Below, one piece after another: positions 41,459 through 49,858 of a DNA stretch of 64,000 nucleotides (its first letter is position 1; each line of letters starts with the position of its first letter). Made by a program: the position numbers and the translations under genes. Under the pieces are notes generated by a model. The model had not been told where the DNA came from. It saw nothing but the letters and a program-made list of their open reading frames with translations, and ran no database searches. Source of the DNA: Kitasatospora sp. NBC_01250 (GTDB lineage: Bacteria; Actinomycetota; Actinomycetes; Streptomycetales; Streptomycetaceae); contig NZ_CP108476.1 in assembly GCF_036226465.1 (NCBI RefSeq), positions 8,556,001 through 8,620,000 on the forward strand, written 5' to 3'.

Positions 41459-43090
41459 ATGTCCACAGGTATGTCGCGGCGCCAGGGCGTACTCGCCGGT
41501 CTGCTGGTGTTGATCGCACCGTTCACCGTCGCCGCGGCGCCGGAGCGGGCCGCCGGCCACCGGGGGCTGCCGCTGGGCGCCGCCGGTCTGCCGGAGACCC
41601 GCAGCGTCCAGCGGATCGCCCCGGGGGTGAGCCTGACCACCATCGTGCGGGGGAGGGTCTCGCCGGCCGACCACTGGACGGTCGACGTGGCGGTCCCCAC
41701 CGGTGTGGTGCCGCCCACCCTGGACCCCGACACCCCGCAGTCGGTGCTCGGCAGCCGGGCCAACGCCGAGGCGATCGCCGCCAAGCTGACCGCCGCCGGC
41801 TATGCCCCGACCGTCAGCGAGCAGGACAGCCCGGCCTTCAAGGACTTCGCGGGCGGTCCGCAGGGCTACGTGGTGCGGGTCGGGGCCTTCGCCGACCAGC
41901 CCTCGGCCACGGTGCTCGCGGGCACCCTCGCGAAGCTCGGCTACGCCACCTCCACCCTCAACACCGGGATGGACAGCACCCAGGCCGACGGACCCTGGGT
42001 GCTGCACGAACTGGTCATCGACCCGGAGCAGTTCAAGGGCACGATCGCGGAATCCCACGGCGGCACCATGACCGGGCGCCGCACCACCAGCCAACTGGCC
42101 ACCGCCGCGGGCGCGCTGGCGGCGGTGAACGGCGGCTTCTTCGTGATCAGCCCGAGCGACGGAACGCCCGGCGAGTCGGCGGGCATGGTGGTGGAGAACG
42201 GCAAGGTGCTGCGCGAGAGCACCGACGGCCGCATCACGGCCATCCTGCGCGACGGCGGCAGGCAGCTGCAGTTCGCCAAGCTGACCACGCGGCTGAGCGT
42301 CTCGGCCGGTGGCACCCGGCACACCATTCAGGGGCTGAACCGGCCCGCCGGACTGATCCGGGACTGCGGCCACCCCGGTGAGCAGCCCACCGGCAAGCCG
42401 CTGATGGACGTCACCTGCACCAACGCGAACGAATCCGTGCTGCTCACCCCGGAGTTCGGTGCCGCCCCGCCGACCGGACCGGGCGAGCAGGCGGTCCTCG
42501 ACGCGAGCGGCCGGGTGGTCTCCCTCGGTGCCCGCGACGGGGCGGCGGTACCGGCCGGCGACTCGGTGCTGCAGTCGATCGGCACCGAGGCCGGCTGGCT
42601 GGCCGGCGCCGTGCAGGTCGGTCAGCAGGTCACCCTGCAGACCCGGGTGACCGACGAGCACGGCCGCCCGGTCACCTTCGGCCCGCACGACTCGGTGGTC
42701 AACGGCGGCCCGCAGCTGCTCGAAGGCGGCCACGAGGTCATCGACCCGGTCGCCGACGGCGTGGCGCACCCGGGCGACCCGTCGTACTTCTACGGCTGGG
42801 GCATCCGGCGCAACCCGCGCACGGTGATCGGCAAGGACGGTCAGGGCCGCTTGGTGCTGCTGGAGGCCGACGGCCGCGAGCCCGGCTACAGCCAGGGCCT
42901 GAGCCTGGACGAGGAGGCCAAGGCCCTGCGGTCGCTCGGCGTGGTCGCGGCCATGAACCTCGACGGCGGCGGCTCCTCGGCCATGTCCGTGGCAGGCGGC
43001 CTGGTCAGCAGGCCCTCCGACGCCACCGGCGAGCGCCCGGTGGGCGACGCGGTGGTGGTCGTCCCGGCGGCTGCGTCGACGGGCGCCTGA
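41459..43090 (+). CDS. Secreted SPOR-phosphodiester glycosidase (NAGPA family)
   Basis: Protein of 543 residues, ATG with GAGGAGAACG. Signal peptide at about 1-25 ('GVLAGLLVLIAPFTVAAA'). A SPOR-like segment lies at about 138-165 ('GYVVRVGAFADQPSATVLAG'), a fold that in other proteins binds denuded peptidoglycan. The C-terminal half (about 190-540) is a phosphodiester glycosidase/NAGPA domain: 'ALAAVNGGFF' and 'AMNLDGGGSSAM' are its two hallmark motifs. NAGPA enzymes release GlcNAc from GlcNAc-phosphodiesters. Secreted to the wall, it could uncap teichoic-acid-like or phosphoglycan polymers. Monocistronic. Confidence 0.85.
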   Translation: MSTGMSRRQGVLAGLLVLIAPFTVAAAPERAAGHRGLPLGAAGLPETRSVQRIAPGVSLTTIVRGRVSPADHWTVDVAVPTGVVPPTLDPDTPQSVLGSRANAEAIAAKLTAAGYAPTVSEQDSPAFKDFAGGPQGYVVRVGAFADQPSATVLAGTLAKLGYATSTLNTGMDSTQADGPWVLHELVIDPEQFKGTIAESHGGTMTGRRTTSQLATAAGALAAVNGGFFVISPSDGTPGESAGMVVENGKVLRESTDGRITAILRDGGRQLQFAKLTTRLSVSAGGTRHTIQGLNRPAGLIRDCGHPGEQPTGKPLMDVTCTNANESVLLTPEFGAAPPTGPGEQAVLDASGRVVSLGARDGAAVPAGDSVLQSIGTEAGWLAGAVQVGQQVTLQTRVTDEHGRPVTFGPHDSVVNGGPQLLEGGHEVIDPVADGVAHPGDPSYFYGWGIRRNPRTVIGKDGQGRLVLLEADGREPGYSQGLSLDEEAKALRSLGVVAAMNLDGGGSSAMSVAGGLVSRPSDATGERPVGDAVVVVPAAASTGA

Positions 43091-43179
43091 CGCCGAGGGC
43101 CGGCCTCATCAGGGTTGGGCTCTTCAGGGGTTGGGCTCCTCAGGGTTGGTCCCTGCGGGTATCAGGGTACGGAGCGGGC

Positions 43180-43500
43180 ATGGCTGAGATCCTGGTGGAA
43201 GAGAACTTCGCGCACATCGACGGCGGCGACATGAACCTCATCCTCGACCTGCTCGACGAGTTGTCCCTGGAGGCCGAGCCCACCGCACCGCGCAGCAGTG
43301 GCAGAGGCCGCCACTGGGAACTGACGATGCACTGGCAGCCCGCCACACCGGTGCCGGCCGGCCTCGACGCCACCCTCCCCGGGGTGATCGCCCGGATCCG
43401 GGAGCACTTCGAGAGCGCCGGGAAGCAACTGCCCAGCACGGTGACCCTCTACGACCGGGACGGGCGGCTGCTGCGGACCTTCGAGCCGGACGCCCGGTAG
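43180..43500 (+). CDS. Small conserved-type hypothetical protein
   Basis: Protein of 106 residues, ATG 43180 with GGAG upstream. The sequence is acidic in the first half ('EENFAHIDGGDMNLILDLLDEL') and ends with 'VTLYDRDGRLLRTFEPDAR'. GC pattern fits a real gene. No family recognised; no membrane or signal segment. Followed by a strong terminator and convergent with the tRNA. Confidence 0.6.
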   Translation: MAEILVEENFAHIDGGDMNLILDLLDELSLEAEPTAPRSSGRGRHWELTMHWQPATPVPAGLDATLPGVIARIREHFESAGKQLPSTVTLYDRDGRLLRTFEPDAR

Positions 43501-43535
43501 CAGCCGGGGCGCCTGGTCGCCTGGTCGGCAACGCA

Positions 43536-43565
43536 GTGAGGGCCCGGCGACTGCCGGGCCCTCAC
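43536..43565. terminator. Bidirectional terminator between small gene and tRNA
   Basis: Perfect 13-bp stem, GTGAGGGCCCGGC (43536-43548) with GCCGGGCCCTCAC (43553-43565), loop GACT. Lies 35 bp after the stop at 43500 and 6 bp from the 3' end of the tRNA on the other strand, so it can end transcription from both sides. Confidence 0.85.
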
Positions 43566-43570
43566 GTTCG

Positions 43571-43644
43571 TAGCGGGGACAGGATTTGAACCTGCGACCT
43601 CTGGGTTATGAGCCCAGCGAGCTACCGAGCTGCTCCACCCCGCG
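43571..43644 (-). tRNA. Initiator tRNA-Met (CAT)
   Basis: 74 nt on the minus strand, from CGCGGGG to CCCCGCTA, anticodon CAT. D-arm GAGCAGCTCGGTAGCTC, T-arm GCAGGTTCAAATCCTGT. Anticodon stem ends in GGG/CCC and the first acceptor pair is mismatched (C1-U72), both initiator features. The 3' CCA is not encoded. Confidence 0.95.
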
Positions 43645-44036
43645 TCGGTTCCTCAACTCTACGGCATCCGGGAGGGTGCTCCGTACCGCGCCGGTCCCGC
43701 GGCCACGGCGGCGCTCCTGGCCCGCCTCGGTTGGCCCGCCTCAGCCGCGGCCGGGGCTGGACCTCGGCCGCCCGATTGCGCGAGCGAATCGGATTCCCGG
43801 ACAGCATTTCCGAGTGGTCCGCGCATGCGTTCGATGGCTGTGCAGGAAAGTCGCGGATGAGATCATAGGAATGATGCGGAAATGCCTTCCTAATATATCA
43901 TCGGATTCTCTCTTCGAGCATATGTTTCCTGGTGTGCTCTGCGGCCTCAGGTGTAGGCTCCATTTCCGGACGTTGGTGAACGACCAATGTCCGTGAATTC
44001 GTCGTGCACAGCCGCAGTTGAAGGCGAGCGAGCGCA
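43645..44036 (+). promoter_or_regulatory. AT-rich regulatory region of the biosynthetic operon
   Basis: The segment 43840-44010 is far lower in GC than the rest of the window. Between the tRNA and the P450 gene it contains no protein frame. TAGGCT at 43954-43959 is a good -10 candidate, with transcription expected near 43966 where the inverted repeat begins. Confidence 0.5.
43967..43993. promoter_or_regulatory. Inverted-repeat operator candidate before P450 gene
   Basis: CGGACGTTGGT (43967-43977) and ACCAATGTCCG (43983-43993) form an inverted repeat with 10 of 11 matching pairs and a 5-bp centre. It overlaps the likely transcription start and lies 43 bp before the P450 start, a typical repressor position (for example a TetR-type dimer). 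Confidence 0.55.
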
Positions 44037-45299
44037 TTGAACAGCCCCGTGAACGGTCTGCTGGACGGTCCGGCGAGTGCCGAGGCCGCGCTGGCCGCGG
44101 CACTCGCCCCGGACAGCGGCCACGGCCCGTATGCGTCGCTGGCGGTGCTGCGCGAGATCGCTCCGGTCTTCCACTGGCGGCAGGGAAATCTGGACACCCG
44201 TTTCCTGACCCGCTTCGCCGACTGCCAGGCCGCGCTGAGCGATCCCGGGTTCATCGTGCCCGACCGGGACTGGCTGCTGCGGGAGCGGCCGGACTGGACG
44301 GGGCACCCGGCGGCGGATTTCTTCTACTCCTCGCTCCTCGGCACGAACGGGCCCGGGCACGAACGGCTGCGCCGGCCGGTGCAGCGGGCGTTCAGCGCCA
44401 GAAGGGTCGCGGCCCTGGCGGCGGCCGTGGCCGGGCACGTCGACGCCCTGCTCGACCGGTTCGCCGATGCCACCGCGCACGGTGGTGCGGCGGACTTCCA
44501 GGCCTTGGTGGGCTATCCGCTGGCGGTCGCCGTGGTGGGCGAGGTGATCGGCGTCCCCCGGGCGGACCAGGAGCGGTTCCACCGGCTGGGGCGTGGGGCC
44601 GCACGGCTGCTGGAGCCGGTGCGCACGGCGGCGGACTGGCAGCGCGCCGACCAGGCGGTGCTGGAGCTGCGCGCGTACTTCGCCGACCTGCTGGCGCAGC
44701 GGCGGGCCCGCCCGGGCGAGGACCTGGCCTCCAGCCTGCAGGCCCACCCGGATCCCGCCGAGCCGCCGCTCGGCGGGCAGGAGCTGGTGGACCTGCTGCT
44801 GCTGGTCTTCGTGGCCGGCTTCGAGACCACCGTGGGCCTGCTCGGCACGGCGGTGTTCGCCCTGCTGACCCACCCCGACCAGCTGGCCCTGCTGCGCGCC
44901 GATCCCGCGCTGCTGCCCGGCGCGGTCGAGGAGTCGCTGCGCTGGGACGGGCCGGTGCTGATGACCGAGCGGCTGGCCGCCCGCCCGATGGAGCTGGGCG
45001 GTACGAAGGTCCCGGCGGGCGGCAGCGTGACCACGGTGCTCGGCGCGGCCAACCGCGACCCCGCGCGCTATCGGGACCCGGACGCGTTCCTGGTACGGCG
45101 TGCGGACGTCCGGGTGCTCAGCTTCAGCGCGGGGGCGCACTACTGCCTCGGCGCGGGGCTGGCCCGGCTGGAGGGGTCCGTGCTGCTGGAGCGGCTCTTC
45201 GCGAGGTTCCCCGCGCTCGCCCTGGCCGGCGCGCCGGTGCGGCGCGAGTCGGCCGCCCTGCGCTCGTTCGACGTGCTGCCGCTGGCCGCCACCGGCTAG
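44037..45299 (+). CDS. Cytochrome P450
   Basis: Protein of 420 residues. Heme loop 'FSAGAHYCLGAGLARLE' with axial Cys-370, I-helix 'AGFETT' (260-265) lacking the usual Asp/Glu-Thr variant only in detail, and ExxR at Glu-299/Arg-302. TTG 44037 is chosen as start because it follows AAGGCGAG; GTG 44049 is an alternative. It is the first gene of the + strand operon and probably hydroxylates the acyl chain or the final product. Ferredoxin genes are absent from the operon. Confidence 0.92.
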   Translation: MNSPVNGLLDGPASAEAALAAALAPDSGHGPYASLAVLREIAPVFHWRQGNLDTRFLTRFADCQAALSDPGFIVPDRDWLLRERPDWTGHPAADFFYSSLLGTNGPGHERLRRPVQRAFSARRVAALAAAVAGHVDALLDRFADATAHGGAADFQALVGYPLAVAVVGEVIGVPRADQERFHRLGRGAARLLEPVRTAADWQRADQAVLELRAYFADLLAQRRARPGEDLASSLQAHPDPAEPPLGGQELVDLLLLVFVAGFETTVGLLGTAVFALLTHPDQLALLRADPALLPGAVEESLRWDGPVLMTERLAARPMELGGTKVPAGGSVTTVLGAANRDPARYRDPDAFLVRRADVRVLSFSAGAHYCLGAGLARLEGSVLLERLFARFPALALAGAPVRRESAALRSFDVLPLAATG

Positions 45300-45330
45300 G
45301 CCGCCGGGCGCCCGAGCCGGCGCCCGGCCC

Positions 45331-45380
45331 CTGAGCCACCGTTCGGCATCTGAGCCACCGTTCGGCATCCTGAGCCACCG
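45331..45380. repeat. 19-20-bp tandem repeat between P450 and next gene
   Basis: CTGAGCCACCGTTCGGCAT at 45331 and 45350, followed by a partial copy at 45370. It lies in the only sizeable gap (112 bp) in the first half of the operon. Confidence 0.8.
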
Positions 45381-45411
45381 CTGTACCGCCCTCCCGTCGA
45401 AGGACGTGCCC

Positions 45412-46542
45412 GTGAACTTCCTGCATCGCGAACGTGCCGTACTCGAAGCGCTCATGCCCGGCCTGGACCAGGACCTCGCGCGGTACTCGCTGGCCGAACT
45501 GGAGAGCTCGCCGAGCCCGGCGATCCAGGCGTTCCGGGAGGCCGGCGGACCAGGACTGCTGGTGCCCACGGACAACGCCGGCTCGGGGGCGAGCGCGCTG
45601 CAGGCCGTCCGGGTGCAGCGCGCGGTGGGCGCCCGCTGCCCCTCGCTCGCGGTGGCCACCACGATGCACCACTTCTCGATCGCCGGGCTGGTCGAGGCCG
45701 CCCGCTACGGCAACGGCCTGGAAGGGCTGCTGCTGGAGGCCATCGCGAAGGACCGGATGCTGGTCGCCTCCGGGTTCGCCGAGGGCCGCCCGGGCCAGAA
45801 CATCCTGAGCCCGCACATCACCGCCGAGCGGCGCGGCGAGGTGATCGTGCTGAACGGCAGCAAGATGCCGTGCAGCCTCTCCCGGTCGATGGACCTGCTG
45901 ACCTGCTCGGTCGTGCTGCGCGGCGAGGACGGCGTGGACCGGCTCGGCGTCGCCCTGGTCCCCGCCGGCACCCCGGGCATCACGGTGCGCCCGTTCTGGG
46001 GCACGCCGATCCTGGCGGGTGCCGAGAGCGACGAAGTCGTGCTCACCGACGTCGAGTTGGACCCGCAGATGGTGGTGCCCACCGAGGTCACCGCCGACGC
46101 CGTGCCGGATGCGCTGAACGTCGCGGGCTTCCTCTGGTTCGAGGTGCTGCTGACGGCCGGCTACCTGGGGGTGGCCAGCGCGCTGGTGGAGCGGACCCTG
46201 CTGCGCCCGGGTGGCACGCAGGACGATCCGACCCCCTATCTGGTCGCGATCGAGGCAGCGATGCTCGCGGTCGAAGCCGTCGCCCGCGCGATGGCGGACG
46301 AGGAGTGGAACGACGCCCTGCTGGTCCAGGCGCTGACCGCCCGCTACGCGGCGCAGGACGCGATCGCGCGTACCACCAGGACCTGCCTGGCGGCGCTGGG
46401 CGGCATGGCGTTCATCGGCTCCCCGGACGGCTCGTACCTGGCTTCGGCCGCCGTCGGACTGACCTTCCACCCGCCCGCCCGCAGCCGGATGGCCCGCCCG
46501 TTGCGGGACTTCCTGGACGGTCATCCGTTGCGGATCGGCTGA
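45412..46542 (+). CDS. Acyl-CoA dehydrogenase-like flavoprotein
   Basis: Protein of 376 residues from GTG 45412, with AAGGA seven bases upstream. N-terminal helical domain (about 1-105) with 'GLLVPTDNAGSGASALQAVRVQRAVGARCPSL', middle beta domain with 'MLVASGFAEGRPGQNILS' and C-terminal helical domain ('TRTCLAALGGMAFIGSPDGS'). A clear catalytic Glu could not be placed, so redox direction or substrate may differ from beta-oxidation enzymes. In an ACP/ketosynthase operon it probably acts on an ACP- or CoA-bound chain, introducing or removing a double bond. Confidence 0.82.
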   Translation: MNFLHRERAVLEALMPGLDQDLARYSLAELESSPSPAIQAFREAGGPGLLVPTDNAGSGASALQAVRVQRAVGARCPSLAVATTMHHFSIAGLVEAARYGNGLEGLLLEAIAKDRMLVASGFAEGRPGQNILSPHITAERRGEVIVLNGSKMPCSLSRSMDLLTCSVVLRGEDGVDRLGVALVPAGTPGITVRPFWGTPILAGAESDEVVLTDVELDPQMVVPTEVTADAVPDALNVAGFLWFEVLLTAGYLGVASALVERTLLRPGGTQDDPTPYLVAIEAAMLAVEAVARAMADEEWNDALLVQALTARYAAQDAIARTTRTCLAALGGMAFIGSPDGSYLASAAVGLTFHPPARSRMARPLRDFLDGHPLRIG

Positions 46543-46546
46543 GCCG

Positions 46547-47788
46547 GTGCAGCCGACCAGGAGTACCGCCGAAGAGCCGGGCTGCCACATCGAACTGCTG
46601 CACAGCATCGATGAGTTGCCGCCCGGGGACTGGGAGCGGCTGGCCCCCGCCGACGACCCGATGTGGGCCCGCGGCGTCTTCACCGCGCTGGAGTGCAGCA
46701 GCGTCGGGCCCAGCGGCTACGCCTACCTGACACTCCGTCAGGACGGTGTGCTGACAGCCGTCCTGCCGCTCTGCCTGTTCCGTGACCTGCGGCTGGACCG
46801 GGTCGTCGGGCCGCGCGAGCGGCGACTGCTCGCCCCGGTGCGCAGGCTGGCGCCCCGGCTGCTGCGGGTGCCGATGCTCTTCTGCGGCAACCTGCTGGGC
46901 CAGGGGCACGTGCTGGCCCCGGGAGAGCTCGGCGAGGAGGCCGCCCGGAAGCTGGTGGCGGCGGTGCTCGACTTCGCGCGGCGCGAGCGGCTGGGCACGG
47001 TGGTGTTCAAGGACTTCGCCCCGGCGGACCTGGACCCGCTGCGCACCGCGCTGCGAGCCGCCGACTTCTTCCTCGTGCCGAGCCTGCCCGACACCGAACT
47101 GCGCCTCGCCCAGGGCTCGTTCGAGGAGTACCTGGCCGCACTGCCGGCCAAGCCGCGGCGCAACGCCCGCAGCAAGATCCGCAAGTTCGAGGCCCGGACC
47201 GAGCTGCGGATCGAGGTGCTCGACGAGTTCGGCCACCTGCTGCCGCAACTCCACTGCCTCTACCGGCAGGTGATGGACCGCGCCGACCAGACGCTCGACC
47301 TGCTCGACACCGCGTTCTGGGCCGCCGTGCAGGGCGGGGAGGGGCTGCGCCGCCGCCTGGTGGTCTGCTTCGAGGGGGAGCGGCCGGTCGCCTTCCTGCT
47401 CTGCCTCTTCGCGGGCTCGGGGGCCACCGGCGCCCGGATCGGCCTGGACTACCGGCTCGCCCACGAGGCGCGGCTCTACCACAACGTGCACTACGCGGCG
47501 ATCCGCCTGGCGATCGCGGCCGGCTGCCGGCACATCCGCTTCGCCCAGACCGCCTACCAGCCCAAGCTCGAACTGGGCTGCGAGCTGGTCGAGCAGTGGT
47601 ACGCGATGACCCACGTCCGCCCGCTGCCGCGCGCGGTGCTGCGGCGACTGCTGCCCCGGGCACTGGGCGCGGCGCTCGCCGAGGCGCTCGGCCCGAACGC
47701 CCCTGCCCCTGCTGCTGCCCCGGTCGCCCCCGGGCCGGCCCCGGAAGACGAACGCCACGAGGAAAGGTCGCGTCATGCCACGCGTTGA
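46547..47788 (+). CDS. BioF2/GNAT-fold acyltransferase (PF04339-like)
   Basis: Protein of 413 residues from GTG 46547, 4 bp after the previous stop. The pattern 'PRRNARSKIRKFEART' followed by 'HCLYRQVMDRADQTLDLLD' and 'YHNVHYAAIRLAIAAGCRHIRF' is that of FemAB-like/BioF2-like double-GNAT acyltransferases annotated as peptidogalycan biosynthesis proteins. These transfer an acyl or aminoacyl group to an amine. Residues after about 380 are low-complexity Pro/Ala. Overlaps the SRPBCC gene by 14 bp. N-acylation of the amine made by the aminotransferase is inferred. Confidence 0.75.
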   Translation: MQPTRSTAEEPGCHIELLHSIDELPPGDWERLAPADDPMWARGVFTALECSSVGPSGYAYLTLRQDGVLTAVLPLCLFRDLRLDRVVGPRERRLLAPVRRLAPRLLRVPMLFCGNLLGQGHVLAPGELGEEAARKLVAAVLDFARRERLGTVVFKDFAPADLDPLRTALRAADFFLVPSLPDTELRLAQGSFEEYLAALPAKPRRNARSKIRKFEARTELRIEVLDEFGHLLPQLHCLYRQVMDRADQTLDLLDTAFWAAVQGGEGLRRRLVVCFEGERPVAFLLCLFAGSGATGARIGLDYRLAHEARLYHNVHYAAIRLAIAAGCRHIRFAQTAYQPKLELGCELVEQWYAMTHVRPLPRAVLRRLLPRALGAALAEALGPNAPAPAAAPVAPGPAPEDERHEERSRHATR

Positions 47789-48287
47789 AGTGGATCTGCG
47801 CATCGCCGTGCCACCCGAGCAGGCCTGGGCGGCGGTGGTGGACGTGCTGGGCTACCCGGAGTGCATGGAGAGCGTCGACTCGGTCGAGATCGTCGACCAG
47901 CCCGACGAGAGCCACCGGACCACCGCCTGGTCGGTGCGGCTCAAGGGATCGGTGCTGTGCTGGACCGAGACCGAGCTGATCGACCACCAGGCGCGCCGCT
48001 TCGACTTCGAGCAGCTCAGCGGCGACCTGGGGGAGTTCGCCGGACACTGGGCGGTGCGGCCCGCGCCGCCCGGCGGCAGCACCGTCTCGCTGCACGTGGA
48101 CTTCGACATCGGCATCCCGCTTCTGGCGCAGATGCTCAACCCGGTGGCGGCGGACGCACTGCGGGAGAACGCGGCGCAGATGCTCGCGGCCCTGGAGCAG
48201 CGGCTGCTCGGCGGGCCGCCGGCAGGTGATCCGTCCGTCCAGGAGGCCACGGCTCGGCCGCTGTCCGGTTCGGAGGCGCTGCGGTGA
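47775..48287 (+). CDS. SRPBCC (START-like) family protein
   Basis: Protein of 170 residues, ATG with AGGAAAGG. The polyketide-cyclase-like helix-grip start 'VEVDLRIAVPPEQAWAAVVD' and 'FEQLSGDLGEFAGHWAV' fit the family; the last 25 residues are disordered. It may bind a hydrophobic intermediate or catalyse a ring closure. Lies between the acyltransferase and aminotransferase genes, overlapping both. Confidence 0.8.
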   Translation: MPRVEVDLRIAVPPEQAWAAVVDVLGYPECMESVDSVEIVDQPDESHRTTAWSVRLKGSVLCWTETELIDHQARRFDFEQLSGDLGEFAGHWAVRPAPPGGSTVSLHVDFDIGIPLLAQMLNPVAADALRENAAQMLAALEQRLLGGPPAGDPSVQEATARPLSGSEALR

Positions 48288-49555
48288 GCGGCGCCCCGCG
48301 GACCGGCCAGGCCCGCGCCGCCGAGGCCTTCGACCGGCTGCGCCGCCACCTGTCCCCGAAGCTCGCGCTGACCGGGAACTTCGCCGGGCGCGGCGCGGTG
48401 GAGGAGCACGCCGAGGGCTGCCGGGTGACGCTCTCCGACGGCCGCACCGTGCTCGACTTCGGCTCCTACGCGGTCACCCTGCTCGGGCACCGCCACCCGG
48501 CGGCCGTCGCGGCGGTGCGCCGGCAGCTCGACGCGATGCCGACCTCCACCCGCAGCCTGGCCAACCCGGTCGCGGCCGAGGCCGCCGCCTGCCTCTCGGC
48601 CTACCTGGGCGACGCGCTGCCCAAGGTCTACTTCGGACTCAACGGCGCCGACGTGGTGGAGGTCGCGGTCAAGCTCGCCCGGCTGGCCACCGGGCGCGGA
48701 CGGGTGGTGGCGGTCCGCGGCGGCTTCCACGGCAAGTCGCTCGGCGCACTCGCGCTGACCCACCATCCGCTCTACCGGGCCGGCCTGCTCGGCTGCCGGG
48801 CGGACGTGGTCCACGTCGACGCCGACGACCCGGCAGCGGTGCTGCGCGAGGTGGCCGGCGGCGAGGTCGCCGCCGTCGTCCTCGAACCGGTGCAGGGCGA
48901 GAACGGCGCCGTCCCGCTGGCCACCGGCGTGCTGCGCCAGTGGTGCGAGGACGCCGCCCGGCACGGCAGCTTCGTGATCGCCGACGAGATCCAGTGCGGA
49001 CTGCGCCGGTGCGGGGAGCGCTCGGTGGCCCTCGCCGACGGCCTGCCGGTGGACGCGGTGCTGTTCGGCAAGCCGCTGGGCGGCGGTGTGCTGCCGCTGT
49101 CGGCGCTGCTCTGCTCGGAACGCATGTACGCCCCGCTGGCCGCCGATCCCTTCCTGCACTCCGCCACCTTCGGGGGCCACCCGCTGGCCTGCGCGGTGCT
49201 CCCCGCCGTGCTGCCCGTGATCGAGGAACTGGCCGAGCACGGGCGGATGTTGTCCGCAGCGCTGGACGAGGAGCTGGAGCGCCTGCGCGAACGGTATCCC
49301 GCGGTGGTGCGCGAGGTGCGCGGACGCGGGCTGCTGCGCGGGATCGACTTCTGCTCGCCGCAGGCCGCCGGCTCGGTGGTGGTCGAGCTGGCGGGCGCGG
49401 GGCTGCTGGTCTCGCCCTGCCTGAGCAGCCCGACCACCGTGCGCCTGCTGCCCCCACTGGTCAGTACCCCGGCCGACGTCGCTCAGGCGGCCGGCATCCT
49501 CGACGCCGCGATCGCGGTGGCCGAGCGCACCGTGCCGGTGACCAGCGCCGGTTGA
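48284..49555 (+). CDS. Class III PLP-dependent aminotransferase
   Basis: Protein of 423 residues, GTG start overlapping the SRPBCC stop by 4 bp. PLP-binding Lys-263 in 'VLFGKPLGGG', Asp-234/Glu in 'VIADEIQCGL', and 'YFGLNGADVVEVAVKLAR' for the phosphate pocket. Class III members work on omega-amino acids, diamines and aldehydes. In this operon it most likely transfers an amino group to the aldehyde formed by the reductase. An N-terminal extension of about 40 residues precedes the conserved core. Confidence 0.93.
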   Translation: MSGAPRTGQARAAEAFDRLRRHLSPKLALTGNFAGRGAVEEHAEGCRVTLSDGRTVLDFGSYAVTLLGHRHPAAVAAVRRQLDAMPTSTRSLANPVAAEAAACLSAYLGDALPKVYFGLNGADVVEVAVKLARLATGRGRVVAVRGGFHGKSLGALALTHHPLYRAGLLGCRADVVHVDADDPAAVLREVAGGEVAAVVLEPVQGENGAVPLATGVLRQWCEDAARHGSFVIADEIQCGLRRCGERSVALADGLPVDAVLFGKPLGGGVLPLSALLCSERMYAPLAADPFLHSATFGGHPLACAVLPAVLPVIEELAEHGRMLSAALDEELERLRERYPAVVREVRGRGLLRGIDFCSPQAAGSVVVELAGAGLLVSPCLSSPTTVRLLPPLVSTPADVAQAAGILDAAIAVAERTVPVTSAG

Positions 49556-49603
49556 CGCCACCGGGCGCAACTGCCGCACGACGCGGCGGAAGGAACGACC
49601 ACA

Positions 49604-49858
49604 TTGCCCACTCGCGAGGAACTGGCCCTGACGGTCAGAACGGTGATCTCGGACGTGCTCGGCACCGAGCCCGACGAGGTGCACGAGCGGACCAGCCTGC
49701 TGGACGACTACGGGATCGACAGCCTGGAACTCATGGAGATCGGGGCCCGGTTGGAACGCACCCTGAAGGTTCGGATCGAACTGCAGGACCTGACGGCAGC
49801 TCAGAACGTCGGTCACGCCATCGATCTGCTGCAGCACCGGCTGGCGGTCCCGCAGTGA
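49604..49858 (+). CDS. Acyl carrier protein
   Basis: Protein of 84 residues, TTG 49604 with GGAAGGA at ten bases. The phosphopantetheine site is Ser-40 in 'YGIDSLELME', the DSL motif. Acidic helices II and III are conserved. It carries the growing acyl chain as a thioester. Overlaps the ketosynthase gene by 4 bp (GTGA). Confidence 0.95.
   Translation: MPTREELALTVRTVISDVLGTEPDEVHERTSLLDDYGIDSLELMEIGARLERTLKVRIELQDLTAAQNVGHAIDLLQHRLAVPQ

Noticed and set aside
44018..45334. 438-codon + strand frame overlapping the P450
   Set aside because: No motif; the heme, I-helix and ExxR motifs all lie in the other frame.
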